Shown: piece after piece, positions 33,901 to 45,900 of the stretch
Layout: each line of letters begins with the position of its first letter
How positions within the stretch are numbered: position 1 is the stretch's first letter
From: Nematostella vectensis
Taxonomy: Eukaryota > Cnidaria > Anthozoa > Actiniaria > Edwardsiidae
DNA: 64,000 nucleotides
Reading direction: 5' to 3'
Assembly (NCBI RefSeq): GCF_932526225.1
Contig: NC_064038.1
Location: forward strand, 13,641,070-13,705,069
The notes under the pieces: generated by a model
Database searches by the model: none
What the model was told of the DNA's origin: nothing
The model's input: the letters and a program-made list of their open reading frames with translations, nothing else
Translations under genes and position numbers: made by a program

Positions 33901-36900
33901 GTGGCTATCCCTAGCTGTACACGTGTATCTACTCACCCATAGTGCTGAGAGTGTTGTGTTGAGTGGAAGAGACCCGGTCCTCTCCGTGGCTATCCCTAGC
34001 TGTACACGTGTATCTACTCACCCATAGTGCTGAGAGTGGACGAGACCCGGTCATCTCTGTGGCTATTGCTAGCTGTACACGTGTATCAACTCACCCATAG
34101 TGTTGAGAGTGGACGATACCCGGCCCTCTCCGTGGCTATTCCTAGCTGTACACCTGTATCTACTCACCCATAGTGTTGAGAGTGGACAAGACCCGGTCCT
34201 CTCCGTGGCTTTCCCTAGCTGTACACGTGTATCTACTCACCCATAGTGTTAAGAGTGGACGAGACCTGGTCCTCTTCGTGGCTATCCCTAGCTGTACACG
34301 TGTATCTACTCACCCATAGTGTTAAGAGTGGACGAGACCTGGTCCTCTTCGTGGCTATCCCTAGCTGTACACGTGTATCTACTCACCCATAGTGTTAAGA
34401 GTGGACGAGACCTGGTCCTCTCCGTGGCTATTCCTAGCTGTACACGTGTATCTACTCACCCATAGTGTTGAGAGTGGACGAGACCCGGTCCTCCCCGTGG
34501 CTATTCCTAGCTGTACACGTGTATCTACTCACCCATAGTGTTGAGAGTGGACGAGACCCGGTCCTCTCCGTGGCTATCCCTAGCTGTACACGTGTATCTA
34601 CTCACCCATAGTGTTAAGAGTGGACGAGACCCGGCCCTCTCCGTGGCTATTTCTAGCTGTACACGTGTATCTACTCACCCATAGTGTTGAGAGTGGACGA
34701 GACCCGGTCCTCTCCGTGGCTTTCCCTAGATGTACACGTGTATCTACTCACCCATAGTGTTGAGAGTGGACGAGACCCGGTCCTCTCCGTGGCTATCCCT
34801 AGCTGTACACGTGTATCTACTCACCCATAGTGTTGAGAGTGGACGAGACCCGGTCCTCTCCGTGGCTATCCCTAGCTGTACACGTGTATCTACTCACCCA
34901 TAGTGTTGAGAGTGGACGAGACCCGGTCCTATTCGTGGCTTTCCCTAGCTGTACACGTGTATCTACTCACCCATAGTGTTGAGAGTGGACGAGACCCGGT
35001 CCTCTCCGTGGCTTTCCCTAGCTGTACACGTGTATCTACTCACCCATAGTGTTGAGAGTGGACGAGACCCGGTCCTCTCCGTGGCTATTCCTAGCTGTAC
35101 ACGTGTACCTACTCACCCATAGTGTTGAGAGTGGACGAGACCCGGTCCTCTCCGTGGCTATCCCTAGCTGTACACGTGTATCTACTCACCCATAGTGCTG
35201 AGAGTGTTGTGTTGAGTGGAAGAGACCCGGTCCTCTCCGTGGCTATCCCTAGCTGTACACGTGTATCTACTCACCCATAGTGCTGAGAGTGGACGAGACC
35301 CGGTCATCTCTGTGGCTATTGCTAGCTGTACACGTGTATCAACTCACCCATAGTGTTGAGAGTGGACGATACCCGGCCCTCTCCGTGGCTATTCCTAGCT
35401 GTACACCTGTATCTACTCACCCATAGTGTTGAGAGTGGACAAGACCCGGTCCTCTCCGTGGCTTTCCCTAGCTGTACACGTGTATCTACTCACCCATAGT
35501 GTTAAGAGTGGACGAGACCTGGTCCTCTTCGTGGCTATCCCTAGCTGTACACGTGTATCTACTCACCCATAGTGTTAAGAGTGGACGAGACCTGGTCCTC
35601 TCCGTGGCTTTCCCTAGCTGTACACGTGTATCTACTCACCCATAGTGTTGAGAGTGGACGAGACCTGGTCCTCTCCGTGGCTATTCCTAGCTGTACACGT
35701 GTATCTACTCACCCATAGTGTTGAGAGTGGACGAGACCTGGTCCTTTCCGTGGCTATCCCTAGCTGTACACGTGTATCTACTCACCCATAGTGTTGAGAG
35801 TGGACGAGACCCGGTCCTCTCCGTGGCTATGCCTAGCTGTACACGTGTATCTACTGACCCATAGTGTTGAGAGTGGACGAGACCCGGTCCTCTCCGTGGC
35901 TATCCCTAGCTGTACATGTGTATCTACTCACCCATAGTGTTGAGAGTGGACGGGACCTGGTCCTCTCCGTGGCTATTCCTAGCTGTACACGTGTATCTAC
36001 TCACCCATAGTGTTGAGAGTGGACAAGACCCGGTCCTCTTCGTGGCTATTCCTAGCTGTACACCTGTATCTACTCACCCATAGTGTTGAGAGTGGACGAG
36101 ACCCGGCCCTCTCCGTGGCTATTCCTAGCTGTACACCTGTATCTACTCACCCATAGTGTTGAGAGTGGACAAGACCCGGTCCTCTCCGTGGCTATTCCTG
36201 GCTGTACACGTGTACCGTCCCCTATCAACAGGTGACGCCTTCTGTATGACAATAGACCCATTCTTATTGATCACGTGACGTGGCCCCGACACTAGCACTT
36301 GTCCATCTTTACTCCAGATAACAGAAGGCATTGGGGTCCCTGTGGCTTGACAGCGGAGGGTAACCTGGGTATTGGTCAATGCGGTAATGTTGTCGCCAAC
36401 TGTCGCCGTTAGGGGAGACCCGTCCCCAGGGGGTATGGTACGGGGTTCGTCCGAACGCACAATTTCTGGTGATACCGGGTCTGCAAGGAAGAAAGCTCTG
36501 TACTCACAAGAGATCCCATTAAAATAAATTTTTGTTTTTCGCTATCTTGAATATATTCCCCCATTGGAAATATTTGGTATGTTGCTAACGGCATTTGCCA
36601 ACATTATTCTGTGGTAAAATAAAATCTGCTACAATTTGTTTAATCTCGATAACACAAAGTCGTAGATGGCCTTAACTATATTAAAAGAGGCTATTTTTGT
36701 CCATTTTTGGCACCTTTACCTGTCAATCAAAACCTCCATACTTACCCATCACGTTTACAGTAGAGTTAGCGTTATCCTTGCCGAAGGCATTCCTTGCCGT
36801 GCACGTATAGCGACCTATATCTGAGCTGGACACCTTCTCGAGGATCAAACTCCCATTATTGGTTACTAAATACCCGTCACCATTTGCGGGCATTTCCTGG

Positions 36901-39900
36901 CCGTTCCTGGACCACGTGATGGTCGGTGCAGGTACACCTGTGACTGGACAGTGTAAAGTGACCAGGGTGTCTGTAAGGGCGGTGATGTTGTCCCCAATGG
37001 TACCGTGTACCCGGCTGCGATGATCTGGATGAATTGTTCGCGGGTCGTCTGGACTGAGGATTTTAGGGACCACTGGGTCTGTCGAAAAAAAACCCACAAT
37101 GTTAGCGGAGTTTAGAAATGAGAGCCAACGTTTTAGAATATCGAATATAAATCTTCCCCTGTCAGAGAAGAATTCTTTATATATTTGGTACAAAAAATAT
37201 CATTGGGTGCCTAAAGCGGTCGTTCATTTTATTTTTGTGTGAGTTAGAGGCCCCTATCCATATCTAAGCTGTTACGACTGTTGATGTCCACACCAGGTTA
37301 TATTCTGAGTCCAAATAGTTTAACATCTTTTATTTATCGACAGAGTTAAAGGTGGACAAGACCCGGTCCTCTCCGTGGCTATTCCTAGCTGTACACGTGT
37401 ATCTACTCACCCATAGTGTTGAATGTAAACGAGACCCGGTCCTATTCGTGGCTATATCTAGCTGTACACGTGTATCTACTAACCAATAGTGTTGAGAGTG
37501 GACGAGACCCGGTCCTCTCCGTGGCTATTCCTAGCTGTACACGTGTATCTACTCATCCATAGTGTTGAATGTAAACGAGACCCGGTCCTATTCGTGGCTA
37601 TATCTAGCTGTACACGTGTATCTACTAACCAATAGTGTTGAGAGTGGACGAGACCCGGTCCTCTCCGTGGCTATTCCTAGCTGTACACGTGTATCTACTC
37701 ACCCATAGTGTTGAGAGTGGACGAGACCTGGTCCTCTCCGTGGCTATCCCTAGCTGTACATGTGTATCTACTCACCCATAGTGTTGAGAGTGGACGAGAC
37801 CCGGTCCTCTCCGTGGCTATCCCTAGCTGTACATGTGTCTCTACTCACCCATAGTGTTGAGAGTGGACGAGACCTGGTCCTCTCCGTGGCTTTTCCTAGC
37901 TGTACACGTGTATCTACTCACCCATAGTGTTGAGAGTGGACGAGACCTGGTCCTCTCCGTGGCTTTTCCTAGCTGTACATGTGTATCTACTCACCCATAG
38001 TGTTGAGAGTGGACGAGACCTGGTCCTCTCCGTGGCTATTCCTAGCTGTACACGTGTATCTACTCACCCATAGTGTTGAGAGTGGACGAGACCTGGTCCT
38101 CTTCGTGGCTATCCCTAGCTGTACACGTGTTGAGAGTGGACGAGACCCGGTCCTCTCCGTGGCTATGCCTAGCTGTACACGTGTATCTACTCACCCATAG
38201 TGTTGAGAGTGGACGAGACCCGGTCCACTCCGTGGCTATTCCTAGCTGTACATGTGTATCTACTCACCCATAGTGTTGAGAGTGGACGAGACCCGGTCCT
38301 CTCCGTGGCTTTCCCTAGCTGTACACATGTATCTACTCACCTGGTCCTCTCCGTGGCTATTCCTAGCTGTACACATGTATCTACTCACCTATAGTGTTGA
38401 GAGTGGACGAGACCCGGTCCTATTCGTGGCTATCCCTAGCTGTACACGTGTATCTACTTACCCATAGTGTTGAGAATGGACGAGACCCGGTCCTATTCGT
38501 GGCTATTCTTAGCTGCACACGTGTATCTACTCACCCATAGTGTTGAGAGTGGACGAGACCCGGACCTCTCCGTGGCTATTCCTAGCTGCACACGTGTATC
38601 TACTCACCCATAGTGTTGAGAGTGGACGAGACCCGGTCCTATTCGTGGCTATTCTTAGCTGCACACGTGTATCTACTCACCCATAGTGTTGAGAGTGGAC
38701 GAGACCCGGTCCTCTCCGTGGCTATTCTAAGCTGCACACGTGTATCTACTCACCCATAGTGTCGAGAGTGGACGATACCCGGTCATATTCGTGGCTATCC
38801 CTAGCTGTACACGTGTATCTACTCACCCATAGTGTTGAGAGTGGTCGAGACCCGGTCCTCTTCGTGGCTATCCTTAGCTGTACACGTGTATCTACTCACC
38901 CATAGTGTTGAGAGTAGACGAGACCCGGTCCTCTCCGTGGCTATGCCTAGCTGTACACGTGTATCTACTCACCCATAGTGTTGAGAGTGGACGAGACCCG
39001 GTCCTCTCCGTGGTTATCCCTAGCTGTACACCTGTATCTACCCACCCATAGTGTTGAGAATGGACGAGACCCGGTCCTATTCGTGGCTATTCCTAGCTGT
39101 ACACGTGTATCTACTCACCCATAGTGTTGAATGTGGACGAGACCCGGTCCTCTCCGTGGCTATCCTTAGCTGTACACGTGTATCTACTCACCAATAGTGT
39201 TTAGAGTGGACGAGACCCGGTCGTATTCGTGGCTATCCCTAGCTGTACACGTGTATCTACTCACCCAAAGTGATGAGAGTCGACGAGACCCGGTCCTATT
39301 CGTGGCTATCCCTAGCTGTACACCTGTATCTACTAACCCATACTGTTAAGAGTGGACGAGACCCGGTCCTCTCCGTGGCTTTTCCTAGCTGTACATGTGT
39401 ATCTACTCACCCATAGTGTTGAGAGTGGACGAGACCTGGTCCTCTCCGTGGCTATCCCTAGCTGTACACGTGTATCTACTCACCCATAGTGTTGAGAGTG
39501 GACGAGACCTGGTCCTCTTCGTGGCTATCCCTAGCTGTACACGTGTATCTACTCACCCATAGTGTTGAGAGTGGACGAGACCCGGTCCACTCCGTGGCTA
39601 TTCCTAGCTGTACACGTGTATCTACTCACCCATAGTGTTAAGAGTGGACGAGACCCGGTCCTCTCCGTGGCTATTCCTAGCTGTACACGTGTACCGTCCC
39701 CTATCAACAGGTGACGCCTTCTGTATGACAATAGACCCATCCTTATTGATCACGTGACGTGGCCCCGACACTAGCACTTGTCCATCTTTAGTCCAGATAA
39801 CAGAAGGCATTGGGGTCCCTGTGGCATTGCAGCGGAATGTGACCTGGGTATTTGTTAGGGCGGTTATGTTGTCGCCTATTGTAATCGTGATGGGAGAGCC

Positions 39901-42900
39901 GTCTTCCGGGGAAATGGGTCGTGGTTTGTTTGTACGCTCGATGGACGGCTTCGCTGGAACTGCAAAAAGAAAGAAATAAAGTATTATTGTAAACGAGAAA
40001 CGTTGTTATGTATTGACCGCATGAGGCTGATTCAGATTTGCTTAAGTTTGATTGATCTGCCTTAGAAATTAACGAAGTTGATTTGTGACCTTTGGACATT
40101 TTCGTTATCTCCCTTCTAAGGTAGACAATACGGTGCAGCACGGTAAGGCGAGGGGCTTAATTTTGGGAGGCGCTAACTCGAGCGATTACAGTACTTCCAG
40201 AAAATCGTATCGCGTACAGTTACACCAATGATGAAAACAATTAAAATCCGCTCAGCTCATTCTCGTAAGCGACTTAAAGCTCGAAGACATTATACCTCAT
40301 ACATATCAGCAATAACTTACTTTTGACAATTACTGCTGAGGTGGCCTTGTCTTTCCCAGCAAAATTCTCGGCCTCGCAAGTAAAGCTCCCCGTATCACTC
40401 ACGACAGCGCCATCAATAAGCATCGTCACGCCATCTGCTGTCACGCGGTACCTCCCTCCTTGTGAGATTGCGTTACCGTTTTGACGCCAAGTCACGCGGG
40501 GTGCTGGTAAGCCGGTTGCGTTACACACTATACGAATGGTGCTATCTTCTAGTACTGTCACGTTATCGCTGATGACTATTGTCACGCGTGGCGTCCCGCT
40601 AAGTGGGATTGTTAATGGTGATGGTGCGAGAATTTTCGGTTTTCTTGGCTCTAAAGAAATAGGTAATAACAAATGACGTAAGTATTATTCGTTTTATTCA
40701 TTACATGTTTGAGGTCGTGAGAAAAAAAGAGGTCGCTAACACTATACGTATAAGGTCAGTTGGGATACCATTGACACTACTCGATACCAAATCATGTATC
40801 AAGAAGTAGGCTTGGCCTCAAGTATAGCAGGCTTGACTGATACTATTCAATAAAGAATACCAAGTATGCCGGACTCACCTATAACATCAAGTATGCTAGT
40901 AGCCCTGTCCTGCCCCTGGTCATTAGCCGCCACACACGTGTAGACCCCGCCCTCCGTAGCTCCCCGGATTGTAAGCGACCCGCTGTTGTCAATCAAATAC
41001 ATTCCCACGGACGGGAGCTTTACGCCATTACGAGTCCATCTCAGTGTGGGGTACGGGATCCCTGTGGCGTGACACTTGATGGTGATGCTGTTACCCACGA
41101 AGGTTGTCACGTTGTCGCCAATGACTGCCGTGACAGGTCGATTGTCTTTGGGTAACAGTGTCTGGTTGGATTTGCTGATAATAGGCACGCTTCTCGCTGG
41201 ATAGATCAATTAGACGTCAAAACACTGCAGATTGCGACTTTCATTGTAATAGTTAGATATGGTGTAGCGTGGTGTGGTGCAGTGTGGTGTGGTGAAGTGT
41301 GACGCTGTAAGTGCAGTGCCGTACCAGGCCTCGGAATATTAGAGGGGCACAATACAGAAACGAACATTAAGAAAATATTGGGATATTTTTTTTAGAACGA
41401 TATTTCGGCAGGCCAATACCTGAATGAAATATCGTTCAAAAAACATAAATCTGCGTTGTTGTCGACTTTTTCGTTTAAAGGTTTTATTAATTAATCAACT
41501 GTCGACGCATACCACAAGGTCCGACGCTCACCAATAGATAGAGGCTGTCCGGTGGTTTCTTTCTACGTTTTTGAAATATATAGGGGGCACAGCCACGCCC
41601 CTACTGGTCATTTCCTTAATTTTTTAGAAAATATTGGGTGGGGGGGAGGGGGCACGTGTCCCCAGTGCCCCACCCCCTGCTGCTACGGCCCTGAAAAGTG
41701 ATGTGGTGTGGCAGTGATAGTGTGGTAGGTGTGACGTGAGGGTTGGGTGGGACATGGAGTGTTATATCCCATACCAATATAAGAGTGTACTTATGCGGTC
41801 GAGGAGATTAAAGAGAAAAATACTCACGAACGACGTTGACAGAAGTAAAGGCCATATCCATCCCAAGATAACTCTCCACATAACATGCATACTCCGCCGA
41901 GTCCCGAGTCCGTATTCCGTGAAAGCGCAGCGACCCGTTACACCCTAACTCAATGACGTCATCAGGGTACACAACCTCGTTTTCACGTAGCCAGATGATC
42001 TTGGGCCGAGGCACACCCTTGATGGGACAGGAGATGACTGTGGAGGTGTCTGCGGGCACAGAGACGTCCTGGCCAGCGGTGACATTGACGGGGGAGAACC
42101 CGGGGAGAGCGTTGATATGGCCGTAAGAGGCAAATATACCCGGGCGGACGGGGTCTAAGGGAAAAGGTCATCCGTACGCTTAGTTCAAATCTGTTACTTA
42201 TCGTCGATAACAACAACAACAACAACAAAAAAAAAACAACGACGAGGACGACAGCAGCAAAACAACAACAAAACTTCAACAATCGCACGGAAAGTATATC
42301 TGGTATCTCTTACCATGGACTTTGAGAGTCGTAGTAGCATCTGCTCCTCCGGCGACATTGGTGGCGACACAGGTGTACCGGTCCGTGTCAAACAGAGACA
42401 AGTCAGAGACGATCAGCTTGTCTCCATCGACGACCACATTACCCTTTGTGCGCATCTCCTCGCCCCCTCGGAACCACGTGATCGTAGGGCGTGGCCTCCC
42501 CGTGGCGTGGCAGATGAGGGTCAGCTTACGTCCTTTCATGGTAGTCAGGTTGTTGCCGATCTTGGTCTTAAATGGGCGGTTTTCGTACCACACGATGTAG
42601 TTTGTGGACTTGTGAATTACTGGAATGGTCGGGACTGTGGAGTTAAGAGGGTTCGAGTCAGTACTTGGTTCGTCAATCATTCGATACTCGGTGGGGTCTG
42701 TCCGAATGGCACGACGCCACCATGTTGTAGAAATGCCTTTTTTGTGCTATGTATAGTCATCCAACGCGTGTAATCAATGTTTACCAAAGTTGATAAAAAA
42801 AACAGATTTTTGTTGATATTGATAATCCACTTCAGAGGATTTTCTTGGGGAGGGGGAGGGGGTATTTTGGTCGTCGTTTAGTGAATTCTTATCTTATCTG

Positions 42901-45900
42901 GAGGTGGACGCTAAAACGAGCATTTACGGTTATTAAAGTGTTGTTTACGTGGGAAAAGCGTACAGTTTTTCTTATGATCTCTTTTAGGTGATCTGCTGTG
43001 GAATGTGTTATCACACGGCTCCAGAAGCGTTAAAGGAAATGGGGATGGGGGGGGAGGGGTAAGTGCTTATAGAGACAAGGTATACAAAGCCGATCACTTA
43101 CTGAGAATATTGACTGTTGATACGGCCGAGTCCTCTCCCAAGAGATTTCGTGCGGTGCACACGTATTCCCCGCTATCCGAACTTCGGCTATTCACGATGA
43201 CCAGTGATCCTGTCACTGTAACAGACACCCGGTCACCAGATATGATCGGCTGCCCAGTTTTACTCCAATCAACCAGTGGCTTTGGTGACCCGGTTACCGG
43301 ACATTTAAGAGTAATTGACGTGGATGTTAGTGTGCGAATGGTCATGCCGATTTGGCCGGCGATCGGACGTCTGCCATCTGGAGCAGTGGCCAGTCCCTTC
43401 TTGGCAACGATACGGGGGTAGTTGGGCTCTGGAGTCAAACACAGAACGTGATCGAATAGACGTAACTGCTTTTTGTTTGAGCATTAGCTACACAAAAAAT
43501 GTCTTTAAAACTCGACTGATAACTCAAAGCTTTTTACTCGACAGATAACTCAAGCTCTAACTAACTGAAGCTAGGTAGTATTAACATCTGCTTTCGTTTC
43601 GAACTCGAATTAAATGTTAACTCGAAAACTTCTGGTCTGTACGAAAAAAAAATCAGACCGAAGTCTTGTATGTAAGCCGAAGTGCCCTGCAGAAAAGACC
43701 AGACTGATATTATTTCTCCGTACAGACCGAGCTAGCGAGGATAGAAAAATATCATTATTTGCATTTTGCACATCTGCGGCGGCCTTCTTGGGAATATTTA
43801 GTCGATTAAAAAAGTCGGGAAAACATTCGCGTGCAGTACTAAAACTGTAAAAAACTTTTGCCACCAAAATGGTACCGACCGGCAAATCAACCAATCCTAG
43901 CGAGCGTTCTATCTTTGCCATATATTAAACAGTGATAATATTGAATATAGATGGTGCATTTGGTTGTCGTTGTCCACTCTTTCCACTTGATAAGAAATTA
44001 ATTTTTGAATACTACCACTTGTGAGACAGTTAGATAAATCCTCTTCGCTTACCCACGACGTAGACAAACGTCTCCGCTTCGTCACTGCCGATGGCATTGA
44101 CCGCTGTGCAAACATACCGCCCAGCATCAGTTGTTCTCCTCAAAACAATGCTGAGCGTTCCGTTCTCGTCAACGTCTTTAACGACCCGCTGACCATCCTT
44201 ACTCCACTTGACTTCCGGAGCAGGTAAGCCGTTTGCGGAGCACCTAATGCGGAGGGTACTCCCAAGAAACGCGGTTACACTATCCCGGATGTTAACAGAG
44301 ACTGCCTTTGTCTTGGTCAGCGGTATGACGCGTCCCACAACAGGGCCGGAAATGGACGGCTTCTGTGGAGCTTAATACAAAACTATGACTGATTAATGGT
44401 GTTGATGGTGACGGGGAAGGGGGAGGGAAGGAGAAGGGAACAATTATCCTACTTTGAGGGTTGCTTGTAGGCAAGCTTGCAGCAAGACAGTTCAACAAAA
44501 CATGAAAAAATGTGCAATAAATAGAAAGAAACCCATTTTTAGCTCAACGGATTACATGCAGAGAATCTATTTAATTTATACTATTCAATTTCTAAATTCG
44601 AGTAAACGTATACAGCTTATTACAAAACCCAGGAGTGTTATTTTCAATCAATTTCTATCCGCACAATGTGCAGTGTTTTAACTACCATATTTTATTTATC
44701 TGAAAGATCAAAGGCTAATTAATAAACCTTCATACGTGCAAGTAAGTGCCTTTAATGGTTCTTAGTGAGAATTATTTGTAGAATAATTATTTCTACAAAA
44801 CATGATATTAATTTTGAGTTGTTGTTATGCTATTGAAGCAAAGTGAAATAAAGTAGCGATCAGCTCAAGTCGTAATCTGTGCTTTTGAGCTTGCTGCAAT
44901 CAAAGCAATGATTTCAATGACCCGTCGGTCTCCCTTTGTCGCGTGCGACAGCTAGCGAGTTTAATAAAGACATTTTTCGATAATTACCATGATTTCGCGT
45001 CAAAACTGATATCGCCTTTCAAACTTGTGTATTGAAATGACGGATGTTGATAAAAACATCAAACGAGTTTTTCAAAACAATCTAAAAACAGCTTTGTCAC
45101 GTGATTTCACTTTAATAAAAACCCAGATAATTCAGTTTTCGGCTTTTTGCATAAGAGATGATGAATGATAGGATCCTTAAAAACACAGATTCATATTTGT
45201 GATACGTTTTCTAATATTAGACAAGTACAGAAAAGAGGAACCACTATTGACAATATTGACTATATGACCACTATTTTAAGAATTTCCTACTGCGACAAAA
45301 AAAAAAAAAAAACAAACAGAAAAATGTAGCATAAAATCGAAATGATTATATAGAAAGCAATATTGCAGTAGACCAATTTCTTTCCAACAAGCTTACATGT
45401 TGTGTTTCATTTTTGGGGCGTTGACCAAATTGATTCTTTATTTTATTGTCAGAAAAGTGTCTGGAGCATAACTTCACTTCACATGTATAGTCCTTGTCTC
45501 CAGCTGGGGCCTTGTAAGCCCTTTTTCCCACGCCCCATGGTGCAGCGCGGTCATAGTTTATTTTCAAAATGGCGGACTGTTTAAGTGCTGACAAAATCTG
45601 GTAAATCGCTAGGAATTATTCCTTGTAGATAAAGTCGCCGGTTCTTTCTTGGGCAAGCGGCAAATCAAACATGACGCCACAAACGACTAGCCGCGCAGGC
45701 AATAGTAGCCTGGGGACGAGGCTATGAGATTTACATTTCAGCAAGAAAATAAAGCCGAGGAAATCCCGACCATATTGTCTCTCAAGCATTCTTGATGAAC
45801 TAAGGAATTTCATTCGATTTGATTTTAATTGTTTTTTCTTTTCTTCTTTTTCTTTTTAACGCAAATATGAGTAATCTTCGTTTGATTCACTGACATATTA

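Noticed and set aside
37979-38467. Plus-strand open frames in the 73-bp array (VESGRDPVLSVAIPSCT repeats)
   Set aside because: Antisense to the Ig exon-end repeat and periodic; not a gene.
45346-45594. Minus-strand frame with CSRHFSD resembling part of a THAP zinc finger
   Set aside because: Only a few residues match, the rest of the THAP signature is missing, and the flanks look like repeat sequence.
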